Below are positions 20,996-31,983 of a stretch of 64,000 nt of DNA, piece by piece. The stretch is from Blepharisma stoltei (lineage: Eukaryota > Ciliophora > Heterotrichea > Heterotrichida > Blepharismidae), in assembly GCA_914767885.1 (NCBI GenBank), contig CAJZBQ010000010.1, positions 248,001 through 312,000 of the forward strand, read 5' to 3'. Below the pieces are notes generated by a model. It made no database searches, was not told the DNA's origin, and saw only the letters and a list, made by a program, of their open reading frames with translations. How positions within the stretch are numbered: position 1 is the stretch's first letter; every line of letters begins with the position of its first letter. A program made the position numbers and the translations under genes.

Positions 20996-21631
20996 ATGCA
21001 AAGCGAAAGCAAGCTCATCGAGAGTTATGGAAGTTATGAAGACTATGAAGATTATGAATATTACGGAGGCTATGAAGATTATGAGGATTATGAATTTGGT
21101 GGTGGACGAGATTATGAAGTTGAAGAGGGATTAGGATCTGGAGTTGAAGATGAAGATGAAGTCGAAGATCATGAAGGTGTATGCTCAAGTACTGTAGATG
21201 AGGATGCTACTACCATCTGTGGTGAACTTGAATGCATAGAAGCCCGCGAAAAAGGAGCAGATTTGAATTTTGGCGGGTGAAATGGAAAATTCGAAAATGA
21301 AGCAGTTAGAGAAACTAAGACTGTAATTGAATCAAGGATAAGAAAAAATGTATGGCATCATTATAGAGCCAGAATTGAGACAGAAGTGAGAACGACAACG
21401 AGACTTTTTGTTGCTTTAAGTGAAGGAAAAGACACCTTAGAGGCGAATCCATACATCTGTAGTTTTGAATTTATTAGATGATTACTTGTGTTTGTTTGAA
21501 TCTTTCTAGAAGTTCATATTTGAATTCAATTTTTAAGTTTGGAGATTTTTTGAGTGAATTGTGATTTTTGTGATAGAAGAAAAGGTTGATTAAAAGCAAG
21601 TGAAGTGCGGATTTACCGCTCTAAAAGATAA
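20996..21631 (+). CDS. Low-complexity Tyr/Glu/Gly-rich hypothetical protein
   Basis: Frame from ATG 20996 to UAA 21629-21631 (211 residues) with several UGA read as Trp. The start is a Tyr-Glu-Asp repeat (SYEDYEDYEYYGGYEDYED) followed by a Glu/Asp/Gly stretch and a Cys pair. The rest (RIRKNVWHHYRARIETEVR) is basic and ordinary. No family recognised. The N-terminal repeat may come from repeat expansion, and another frame upstream (ATG 20923) suggests the annotated start may be wrong. The last 40 residues are less convincing. Confidence 0.45.
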
Positions 21632-21985
21632 ATAAATAAATAAAAATTATATATAAAGAATAGCATATCTCGGAACTCTTAAAAATTGATTTTATGCGAT
21701 TTTGAAAATTTATTAAATATTTTTAAAAAAATAATAAAGCAGCTTTAACAAAACTCAATTGAAGGAGACATATTCTTTCATGCTCGGTCAAAAAATATAT
21801 CAATTACTTCGTACTTTATAATTCAATTAGAAAATTATTCTTGATTACTCTTTAAAAAATGCATTAAAAAGTTATCATCTGGGCTAATAAATTATCTATA
21901 ATAACCAGAAAAATATGGAATTAGAATGGCAAATTAATTCTCAAAGCCATAATTATCATAAAAAAGCATATAAAATATTCAAGCA
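21632..21985. other. Intergenic, AT-rich
   Basis: Upstream region of the first large surface-protein gene. No repeat, gene or clear motif seen. Confidence 0.45.
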
Positions 21986-24900
21986 ATGAAGGTCCATATA
22001 AAATTTAATCTACTATTCTGTGTAGCTTTTGTATATTCACAAATCGACAGCTCACTCGTCATAAAAGCTCAAAAATTTGGAAGCAGTGTGAGCACTCTAT
22101 CTTCTGACTCAGTTATATATTGGGGTGAATCTTTCGAAGAAAGTTATTTCTATGGCGATCTTAAAACATCTTCTTCAATTCAGAGAACAAAGGATCAAGA
22201 TATATACATGTCAGCGTTATGAATTGCCTACGATGCCCATTATAAGCTTAATTTGAGTTTATCTGATGGAAATTATATATTGAACTTGAGATTTGCTGAA
22301 ATTGAATATGATTCTCCTAATGAAAGAGTTTTTTCTATGAATTTTTGTGGAGAAAGTATTTTTGAGTATCTAGATATATATACTCAAGTTGGAGGAAAAA
22401 ATAAAGCTTTAAACATTTTTTATGAATTTAGTGTAAGGAATGGGATAATTCAATCATCAAACTATAATATTGCTCAAAATGATGGAATGCTAGATTTTGA
22501 ATTCATTTCAGTTGTTGATAAAGGGATAATAAATGCTTTACAAATTATTAAGGGAACTTGCAGCGACACAGGAATTTGTAATAATTGTTATGATCCAAAA
22601 TGTCTTGAGTGTGATAATGATGCTGCTATTTGTACAAAATGCATGTACAATACAGGTCTAAATGATAAAAATTATTGCCAATGCAATTCTATGAATATAA
22701 AAGCTATAATAAATGCTCCAGAAAGTGTATGCAGTGACTGTATTATTACTCTTGATGGCTCGGAATCTTATGGAAGTGGAAAACTTAGTTTTCAGTGGGT
22801 AATTGATAATAAATTTTACTCAAATTCTGCAGTTTGCTACTATACTGTGCAAGATTCCTCAAAAACCCACATCATAGTAAATTTTACAATCTCTGATTCC
22901 TGTGGATATACAAATACAATTGGCAAAGTTATCAACGTCAGTAGAGATTCTATTGTTGTTAATATTATAAGCTATACCAATAGTTATCAAGTCAATAAAT
23001 ACTCAACATTTTCTGCAAATTATATTACAAAAAATAGTAGCTTGCAAAACCCAGTCTATACATGGTCGATCTCACCTGATATTAGCTCATCTGTAAATTT
23101 AAACCAAAAAGAAATCACAATAAAATTTCCTGATACACAAAATTATACAATTGCACATTTTAAATAGGAGTTAGGGTAGGACTGCAGTCCTGCAGCCGAG
23201 CTCTTTGAGAGAAGTCATCGACTTCTTTAGAGTCTCGGCTCGAAGAGAAGTGTGTTCTACACTGAGGCTGATGCAGAAAGAGAGATCCTAAGAGGCTTTG
23301 GGGACAGAAACAGACCTACGGCTAGTCTTGTCTCACTTACCGTTAATCATAGCTTTGGTCCAAGTTGAGGCTACAAGGGAATGGGCCTTGAAAAAGATAA
23401 TCTATTATATTGAAACTGAAACTTAAGCACAATTGCAGTCACAGCTACCTTTGATAGTGCTTCTGCTACGACTTCTAAGATTATAACCCCAATGCCAGAA
23501 ATACCAATAATTTCTGTTTTAGGGGTGAATACAGAAATATATTGAACAGCAAATATCATATTTAATGCTACCCTTCTATATGAAAATGGGTCTAACCAAG
23601 TTAACTATCCTCTGAATTATTCATTTATTGATTGTGCATACGGAAAAATTACTTCTCTTGGGCCAAATAGTGACAAATCTCTCTGGAGTTTTCGCTTCCA
23701 AGGGACAAAGAATTTTGATTCTACCTGCAGTTTTGAAATTTCTATTGAAATTGCAGGAAATATATATAGCGCGGACTGCTATTATAATTTAACTCAAACG
23801 ACTATACCTCTTGTATATGTTTCTTACCCCTACCCTTATTTTGACTGATCTTCTGAGATAAGATTTATGGCAAATATTCCTGATCAAACAAATTTAGTTT
23901 TCAGGTGGATTCAAACTGATAGCAACCCTCAATTATCAGAGTCAGACCTTGCTACTTATAAAAATCAATCTTCCTATACAATTTTGCGTTGCGTCACAAT
24001 TCCAACAAAAGCATATGAGTTTACAATAGAAGTTGAAGATATCACCACCAATACAAAAATTGATGTAAAAACCAAAAGACCAGTAAATAGTCCACCTCAA
24101 TATGGAAATTTTGCAGTAAATCCTTCAAGTGGGAGTACTTTAGAAACACAGTTTAATGTTATTTTTCAAAATTATGTCGATCCTGAGCAAAATAATCCAA
24201 TTTCTTATCAAATTTTACAGCTAAATGATGATGGAAGCACTATAGCAATTACCCCGAAAACATATAGTAACAGCTTTAGCATTTATATTGGAGCTAATGG
24301 AAATTTAACGTTATTGGGAAGAGTTTATGATAGCTTACTCCCCCCCCCCCCCTCGTGAGCGAACAAAAAAATTTTGTTCACTCACGGAGGGGGGTTAATT
24401 TTTTTTTTTTAAAAACAATTTATATATAAATTTTATAAAAAAATATTTTTTTCGAAATTAAAAAAAAAATCCTAATTTGCAAAAATTGGGAAGCAAATAC
24501 TAATTTAATTTGCAAAATTTATGTTTTAAAACGCAATTTGTTTAAAATTAAACAGAATTAGCTCTAGATTTCATTATACTAATTATCACTTATATAGCAA
24601 AATTTTTTTCTATTAAAATTTTTTCTATTAAAAATATTTTTGTTCACTCACGGAGGGTGGGGGTTTTTGGTCAAAAAATGGCGATTTTTCTAATGGTTTT
24701 GTTCGCTCACGGAGGGGGGGGAGTTAGGAACTTTTAATAGCACTGCATACAAAATTTCGGTGCAAAAAACAAATGCAAACCCTAAAATAGAAACTGAAAA
24801 GCTACTAAATGCTGGATTAAATATGGATCCAACCATGTATATTTCAAAAATTGTTGCAATTTCTCAATATGTGTTTAAGGATGCGAGCTATAAAAATAGT

Positions 24901-27790
24901 ACAGAAGAGATTGTGAATGATTTATTAACTCCTCTTTGAATTGGAACAAAATATAGGCAAAATTTAGATTTTTTATTAACTTTAATCTCATTAAATTGGA
25001 ACAATTTTTTTCCAATCGGACTTTTATTGGTGAAAATATTAATTTTTATAGAATATTTTGACCTAATTTAAAGTAAAAAGTGTAACTAGAATAGCATTTA
25101 AAGAGTTCACACTGAATCGATTAAACTTTTAAATTAAATCTTTATAAAATAAAATATTCAATTTTTTATATTTTTTAATTTTAAGTAAAATTTTTTAAAA
25201 ACAAATATTAATTCCATTTCAATTGGACCAGGAATTTTATTATAATTTATTAGAGGAGGGAATTAAATACTTTAAATAAATGAGTTTCAAGCAAAGAAAT
25301 GACTCTCGTTGATGTAAGCACTGCCATTGATGTTATAAGTGTCTTTCTCACGAAGTCTGATTACTACGGAGAGACTTTAATGCTGAACATTACTTCTAGC
25401 TTATCGAATATTTTAAATCAAACAGATAAGCTTGATAAAGACACATATGAAGTATTATTGGAGCAAATTGACATTATTACATATAGTCAGTTGCTCTAAT
25501 TTCTGATCGGCTCCCACGAGCCAAAGATGGATTTCACACGTGAAAATCCAGAACTTCCACGTGGAAACCCATTTTTGGCTCGTGGGAACCGATCAGAAAT
25601 AACTAAAAAAGATAATACAGATTTACTGGGCTAAGTGATGAAGGCAAAACCAATTACACTTCATTGGATTTTTATTATACGCTTATTGATTTTTTTGGTA
25701 AAGCAAATGATAAATACCAAAAGCAAACACTCCCAAACGAAGTTAGTATTACTTTTGATGGAAAATACTATACTTCAGTGATTGTTTCTAGAAGTAAAAG
25801 TACATTGAGTGAGGAAATTTCGATATCCAATTGCACAGTTAGTTTTGATGTGGATGCTCAAAATGATGATGATAACAAAGTCTACCATCAAGCTGTTGCG
25901 TTATTAAATAATTTGAAGGATGTAACAGCTGCACTACCTTCAGAATTCCAAAATAATTTTGATGCAGCCAATTCTTGCTCTTTTGACTCGCATAATAAGT
26001 TCGGATGCCGAAGCTACGAAATGAACCAGAATTTGGATTATGGGATATCAAAGAATAATGCTTATGTCAAGCCAAGTGTAACTAAATTTCAGTATAATTC
26101 TTATAAGCAAGAATCAGAAGCAGCTGATGCAAATGTGACCATTGTTATGCCCAAGTCTGCGCAAACATTATATGATACAACCTGCGAAGTATTAATTAAT
26201 GGGCTTTTTAGTAATAATCCATGCAATACAGTTGACCTTGGAAATTTTGTCTATCAGTGCGTATGCAAAAATCTTGGCTTAATTACACAAATTCCTGACC
26301 CAACGTTACAAAATTTATTTGTAAAAGGAAAAATCTTGATTAATGTTAAAATATTTTCTGGCCTTTCATTTATCCCATTTATCGTTTATATATTGCTCTC
26401 GCTCATATATATAATAGGATTGAGAGACTTAGGGAAGCTTGATACATTAACTTGCAAAACTTTGAAGAGTAAGGTAAAATATATTATGAGAAAAATAAAA
26501 TCGTCTATTGAAAGTCATATCAAATTTAACGAATTTTGCAGCATAAAACAAATTAAGAGGGGATTATTGAATTTTACTAAAAAAATAAAAGAAGATGTGG
26601 CTGGAAAACTTACAGATATAAATGATATAGATTTTTTAGACGCTTTAATAACAGATAAATTGATTATTAAGCAAGCTGAAGATGCAATTTTAAAAAATGA
26701 TATAGATATAATTAAATCTCTCACTTTACCTGACGTAGAATTCAATAATTTGATGCATAGCATTCGTGTTAGAAGAATGATTTTCGCTAAACTTTATTAC
26801 TTTATAAGGAGTTATTGCTATCAGGAAGCTTATGAAAAAAAAATTATCAACAAAATTAAAGATCTCACTAGTAATAGAGATCCGCATATTGAAGCATCAG
26901 CAAAGTTAATAAAAGAAATAATAAAGCAAATAAAATCTGGAGAATTTATTGTAAACAATTATGAAGAAAATAGTGAAGAGCATCAAGATAATGGGGATAA
27001 TGAAGAAGTTGGAGACAGTCAAGTGCTTCTTAACATAGAAAATGACGAAAGCACTTTTTATTATAATTCGAACTCTTATGGAATTTTTATTGAGCTTCTC
27101 GCAAACAAAATGAAAAACGATTTTCTTCATGAGGATACTTTTTATTATTATTTTATCAAAAGTAATTTGCTGCTGGGCTTAATTGGGTTTACAAGTATGA
27201 ATTTTTCTAGAAGAGGTAGACTTACTTTGTTTATGCTGACTGCATTTACAGATGTATGAGTAGCAGTATTTTTCTTTGAAGATAAAAATAATTATTATAG
27301 TTCCTTTTCAATACTTTCTATAAGCGAAGTTCAACTAATTATTATCGGAATTTCTATTGTAATTGGATTAATTACAGGGATTTTAGGTCACTTTCTACCT
27401 AGCAATTACACTCAGTCAGAGTTATGAAAGGAAGAGAAAGTTAAATATAAGACATCAAAAATCGCTTATTTAATCAGTTGAGTAGCAATGTTGTTTTTGC
27501 TTTGGAATGCCTGTTCAAATGCAGGTAATCTATCATACAGTCAGCATGGAAATCTCATTAAAAGCATCACAATTACTTTGATTGTTACCGTTTTACTTGA
27601 AGGGGTAATCAAGCCTATTTTAGAGGCATTATTACATAAATATAGAGTTTTGACTGTAATTAAGAGAAGTTGCTTAGATATAATGGGACTAGTGATTTGT
27701 TGTAAAAAGAGAAATCCTGCACAAGTTTACGCAGAAGAAAATATTAAATCTGATGAAGGTTTTTTGGAAATAGAAGAATCTCAAATTTAA
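21986..27790 (+). CDS. Polycystin-1-like membrane protein with malectin-like and PKD domains
   Basis: ATG 21986 with a signal peptide (MKVHIKFNLLFCVAFVYSQ). Four interruptions must go: S-delta (23156-23437), IES A (24336-24726), B (24926-25265) and D (25497-25617). The total removed, 1128 bp, leaves exactly 1559 codons. Order: malectin-like lectin domain (about 25-170); Cys-rich knot (GICNNCYDPKCLECDNDA); PKD/REJ-type beta domains (TLDGSESYGSGKLSFQW); a long extracellular stalk; Cys pair VYQCVCKNLG at a GPS-like site; a membrane segment (FIPFIVYILLSLIYIIGLRD); a cytoplasmic helical loop; and at least four more hydrophobic segments. It probably sits at the cell surface as a sensor or adhesion receptor (inference). 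Close paralog: 31984-41034. Confidence 0.82.
23156..23437 (+). mobile_element. SINE-like element S-delta in exon, 9-bp TSD
   Basis: GC-rich insert flanked by direct repeats ACAATTGCA (23147-23155 and 23429-23437), with a TGAAAC-rich right end. It starts with in-frame stops. Losing the element plus one repeat joins QNYTIA to VTATFDSAS, which agrees with the paralog. It has no TA-bounded inverted ends. Confidence 0.75.
24336..24726. mobile_element. Family A IES, TA-bounded
   Basis: Left end TA-C-T followed by a run of 13 C and the palindromic pair; right end GGAGGGGGGGGAGTTA-type. Removing 389 bp joins RVYDSL to GTFNSTAY, matching RIYDGLGTF in the paralog. Confidence 0.95.
24926..25265. mobile_element. 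Family B IES, TA-bounded
   Basis: Left TAACTCCTCTTTGAATTGG, right TTATTAGAGGAGGGAATTA; internal motifs ATTAAATTGGAACAATTTT and CCATTTCAATTGGACCA. Removing 338 bp joins IVNDLL to NTLNKWVSS. Confidence 0.9.
25497..25617. mobile_element. IES D, near-full palindrome
   Basis: TTTCTGATCGGCTCCCACGA faces TCGTGGGAACCGATCAGAAA; arms of about 45 bp with few mismatches. The left TA is adjacent to the arm. The frame places the right TA about 17 bp outside the arm (25616-25617), giving QLLY-RFTGLSDEG. Confidence 0.78.
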
Positions 27791-27842
27791 AAAATATTAA
27801 TTGTGAATTATTTATTTATTTAGATAATAATTTCTTAATAAT

Positions 27843-29745
27843 ATGTTTCGGCTATACTGAGCTTTAAAATGCTTTTCCACTAAAGCTCCCATTCAAATTG
27901 CATTACAAAAGTCAATTTTCTTATACAAATTTAATCAAGCTGAAAGCCTTAACCACTTTTTCAAAGAAATTACATTACCAAATACTTCTTTAGCCCAGCA
28001 AATTTATGCTCTGAAATTAATCATCGAAAATCGCCATCCACATAGCTTTTCACCGCAGCTAAAAATCGATATTATAGTCCTCATAAGGAAAATTTGTACA
28101 CAAACTTCAACTTTTGATCCTATCTCAATAGTCGAATTCTTTAATTTGGCAATGGAACTTGACAAAAGATCAGATCACTGATATAATTTTAAATTGGCTA
28201 TGAATGATTGGAAAGCTTTGAAATCGAAAATAATTGAAAACATTAATTCGGATTTGTATCAAAAGAAAGAATTTATTTCTCTTTTCAGGTCTTGAGCCTA
28301 TTTTAATACAAAGATATTTGAAGTTGAGAATAAAATTAGGGAAATTATAAAAGATAAATCAATCATCCTGGATTTGGAAGAGTGTATGATGCTGTTAGAA
28401 GGACTTTTAGATTCAAAAATAAAATCTTACTATGTTTTGACACGGGATGTATTGAGAAGAGTTAATCAAGCTAGAGAGCTAGACCCAAAAAATGCTGCAA
28501 AAATATTAGAACTGATAAGTTGTTTAACTAAAATACCTCTTTTTCATAATGAAATTCAGCAATATCTCAACAAGATAAAAAGTTTTATTTCCCTTTGAAA
28601 AAAAGAAGAAGTACTGTCAGTAATAAAGTTTTATAACAAAGGAGAATGAGAAGATTTAGTTCTTTTGGAAATTTCTGTCCAGAAAATTTTATCATTGATG
28701 AGATATGATCAATTCCATATTAAATTCCTATTAAATGTTTATCTAGAATTAACAGAAAAAGAAAAGTATTTTACTTTGCTCTCTGAGCTAATTGAAATAG
28801 TGAAAACTGAGATTATCGCTAAAATGCGGACAGAAATGATGGATTCAGGAGATCTGCTTACATTGATGAAATCCATGAGTAATGTAAGTGAAGAGGTAGG
28901 CGAATTGTTAAAAAATCGAATAGAAAATTGTAAATGACTATATTTTGGGCATAAATTCAATGTAATAAATAAAATTTCACACATTTTTATTACAAAAAAT
29001 GAAGCGTCTATTCCTTTAACTGATATTATTCCTATAGAAGCGCTATTAAATGATAATGCTACTTCTTTAACTAGAAAATACATAGACATCAAATTGGAAA
29101 TTTTATCAGAGATATTACATACAAGGGAAGATTTGCAAGTGAAGCTAGAAAAATGGAAAACAATTATTTTAAATGAGCTGGATGATATTGGAAAATCTGA
29201 TGATAAAACAAGAAAATTTATTATTGATGTCGCAGAAATGGAAATCCCAGAAAATATTTTACCTTATTTAAAACCAATTTATTTATATCGTCTGCACGCT
29301 TTCTGACTCCCTTCTTCCAGATATCTTCTGAGACATTGGGGGTTGGTTTTGCCAAAAAAAGTTGGCAAAACTAACCCTTCAATTGGCAAATCAGCTCGAT
29401 AATGGAAACTTGTATACTGAATGGTTGGTTTCACTAAAAAAGTTGGTAAAATCATCCCCTATTGTCTCGAGAGATACTAGGACAATTGAAATCAGAAAGC
29501 CTGCAGGCACTATAAAAATTTTGGATTATTGTGATAGGCAGTCAAATAAGACTGAGAGTGCATACATTTTAAAAGACTCGTTAAAATTATGCAAGAGCGA
29601 CCCAGCAGCTTGAAAAGAATTCTATGAAAAAAATTCTTACATTTTTCAATATCATCACATAGAAAATGGACTTAAAATCAAAGATCTCCCTTATGATATT
29701 AAAAATCTACTTTATTCAAAGCTTCAAAAAAGGATCAAAAGATAA
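27843..29745 (+). CDS. Helical protein with mitochondrial-type N-terminus
   Basis: ATG 27843. A 16-nt intron (29346-29361) removes a frame break and joins LRHWGL to LAKLTLQLANQ; 629 codons including UAA 29743-29745. The N-terminus MFRLYWALKCFSTKAPIQIA is basic, hydroxylated and acid-free, like a mitochondrial presequence. The rest is a long series of amphipathic helices without a motif I can name; such helical-repeat organisation is typical of organellar RNA-binding proteins (inference only). Many UGA codons are read as Trp. It lies between the two polycystin-like genes, 52 bp after the first. Confidence 0.72.
29346..29361 (+). other. Spliceosomal intron, 16 nt
   Basis: GTTTTGCCAAAAAAAG; it is part of a local inverted repeat (TTTTGCCAA facing TTGGCAAAA). 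Confidence 0.75.
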
Positions 29746-29808
29746 TTAGCTTGCACCTCCCTTTAAAAGCGGGCAAAAACACTAGAACATTTCCTATTTT
29801 TGGAAAAT

Positions 29809-30144
29809 TAACTCCTCTTTATAGCGAACAAAATATTTATAATGACTAATGACTGCTATGACGATGAGATCTCAAACTAATTTTATAGAATTTTTTTTTC
29901 TTTAAAATTTAAAAAATCCAATTTGTAAAAATTGAGAAGCAAATATTAATTTAATTTGTAAAATTTATGTTTTAAAACGCAATTTGTTTGAAATTAGCTA
30001 GAGATTTCATTATATTAATTATCACTTATATATCAAAGTTATTCTGTCTATTAAAAAAATTTTTGTTCGTTCACAGAGGGTTAGTTTTTGGTAAAAAAAT
30101 AGGGATTTTCCAATGGTTTTGTTCGCTCATGGAAGGGGGAGTTA
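29809..30144. mobile_element. Family A MITE, intergenic
   Basis: Left TAACTCCTCTTTATAGCGAA, right GCTCATGGAAGGGGGAGTTA around the family A interior. A family-B-like end (ACCTCCCTTTAAAAGCGGGC) lies just upstream at about 29755. Confidence 0.7.
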
Positions 30145-30214
30145 GCTAAATTTTTAAAGTAATTTAGATTTCTTTTCAAATTTCGATCTTTCAAATCTAA
30201 AATAACTTTTTATA

Positions 30215-30428
30215 TATAGCTAATGCACCATAATAGATCGCTATGACTAAGCGACATACTGAACAGAAAAATATTGCCAAGAATACTTGTAAGTCTGATT
30301 AGACTTCTCAAGACTATAAACAGAGATTTTTTGTTTTCGTTTGCACTTTTCAAAATAATTAAATTAAAGTTTATTTTAAATACTAAAATAGATGGTTAAT
30401 AATGATCTATTTAATAACAGAAGCTATA
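30215..30428. mobile_element. Family C IES-like element, intergenic
   Basis: TATAGC, CATAATAGATCGCTATG at the left and TTAATAATGATCTATTTAA, GCTATAG at the right. Similar along its whole length (about 214 bp) to the sorting-nexin IES in reverse orientation. Confidence 0.8.
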
Positions 30429-31452
30429 GTTTGCTTACTGCAATTATGCGAATTTGGCACCCTTCCTTTTTGCTGACCCCCTGACGATCACAAAAATATT
30501 AGAGCTGAAATATTAACTGATAAATCCATATATCAATTGGGTCGATGAACAGATTGAGATAAGTCTTCAATTTCTATAATTCAAATTCAAAATTAAGGCA
30601 TTTTAGAAATCAGTCTTTTAGTATATTTGGAAATGAAGAGATCGAGGAGTGCGCATTGGAGAAGTGAATGGATGACGAGCAATTGGCAGACTGCTCAGAG
30701 CATTGAAAGAAATAAGTATGGAGATCTGAAGGAATAGCACTTATTGAGCTAGTGCTTTACAGAGCTAGAATAAAGACAAAATGGAAGAAATGAAAAATTG
30801 GTGAATATTTGTGAGTCAGGAGACTGGATGGAGTAATAAAGGATTATCATTAGGAGAGAGATAACTGCAAGGTATTTGGATAAGTTGAAGTAGAGAACAA
30901 ATAAAATGGAGGAACTGAAAGTAGCGGAACGCAAAGGAGCGCTAAACAGGCTAGACTGGAGGAATATTTTTGATAAAGAGCCTAAATGGGGCTGCTGAGA
31001 GCGTAAGCTCTCTGAATAGGATGATAGATGGGCAAGTCCCTATATATATTTGACTTCTCAAATTAATTTTTGGCATTTGAAATTTTTGCGACCTTAGGGA
31101 TTGGTGGCATGGGGATTGGATGTCCAGAGTCTATTCATAAAGGTGCTTAATTTTTCATAATTTTAATATAAAATTCTTTAAATCAAAATAAGCTCGACAA
31201 CTTTCAGAGTGAGCAGACAATCTTCCCCACATTCTAAGGAGATTAATTTAAATTTTATGAGAAGAAAACAGTATTTAAAATAATATTGTTAGGCTAGTTT
31301 TAATATATTAATAATCATATCATATAGCTATTTAATTCATAATAAATAGAAAGGCTGAAATTGTTAATCCAAAATTTTTGTTCGCTTTCAAGGGTGAGAA
31401 GTAAGCATGATATAAAAAAAATCATAAAGGCTGCAAATCCTTCTATTTCTTA
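30429..31452. other. Intergenic, possible SINE-like relic 30620-31060
   Basis: No gene. The part near 30620-31060 is purine-rich and less AT-rich (for example GAGAGCGTAAGCTCTC, a hairpin near 30999) and may be a decayed SINE-like element; I find no clear target duplication. Near 31375-31415 a short stretch resembles a family A right end. Confidence 0.35.
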
Positions 31453-31508
31453 TATAGAAAATTCCTGGGGATAGCGTATTCCGCGCTATCCCCCAGGAAT
31501 TATCTATA
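31453..31508. repeat. 56-bp palindrome E, TATA-bounded
   Basis: AATTCCTGGGGATAGCG faces CGCTATCCCCCAGGAATT with a 6-8 base loop and TATAGA/TCTATA ends. It resembles a very small snap-back IES. Confidence 0.65.
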
Positions 31509-31589
31509 ACTGAATATTCATAATAGAATATTGTCTATCTTTAAATGGATTTTATCTTCCTCACCTCAATGGTTAGCAGTTTTTAGTGT

Positions 31590-31900
31590 TTCATCAAGAA
31601 GCACTGCTCTGCATGGGTTTCCCTTTTATTTAAAATCACCAAGCTCAGAAATTTAAGAGTTCAGCACTAACTCTGTTTCTGCTTTTTGTTTATAAATCTA
31701 ATACTATCAATGTAGATGGATCATTTAAATAATATTACATTTCACAAGTTCAAATTAAACGGACTTTGGAGCTGCTATATATACTTGAATTTCGATCCGT
31801 GAAGTGCCTGCTGGTGGCTCAATGAAAATAATTTTCCCACCTCAAATAAATATTGCTTCAGGAGCTAGTACAAATTGTTATTATATTTTATTTGAGCTTA
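31590..31900 (+). pseudogene. Fragments of a third surface-protein paralog
   Basis: 31590-31690 resembles 32827-32912 of the downstream gene at DNA level. The part from about 31770 encodes VPAGGSMKIIFPPQINIASG then YYILFEL, close to VPAGCSIVVYFPLQIKAASR of that gene. The pieces are out of order and broken by stops, so this is a relic rather than a gene. Confidence 0.7.
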
Positions 31901-31983
31901 ATATAAATATGTGTGCTTTGTTTAAGATAATACTCTTTATATATATAATTGATTTCCTAACAATTTAGTATTTTTATTATAAA

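Noticed and set aside
23371-23559. Minus-strand ORF and similar antisense frames within large genes
   Set aside because: Shadows of the coding strand, which has homology, signal peptides or paralogs.
29306-29400. Inverted repeat GGTTTTGCCAA/TTGGCAAAACTAACC as a tiny IES
   Set aside because: TA boundaries give the wrong frame, whereas a 16-nt GT-AG intron (29346-29361) restores it exactly.
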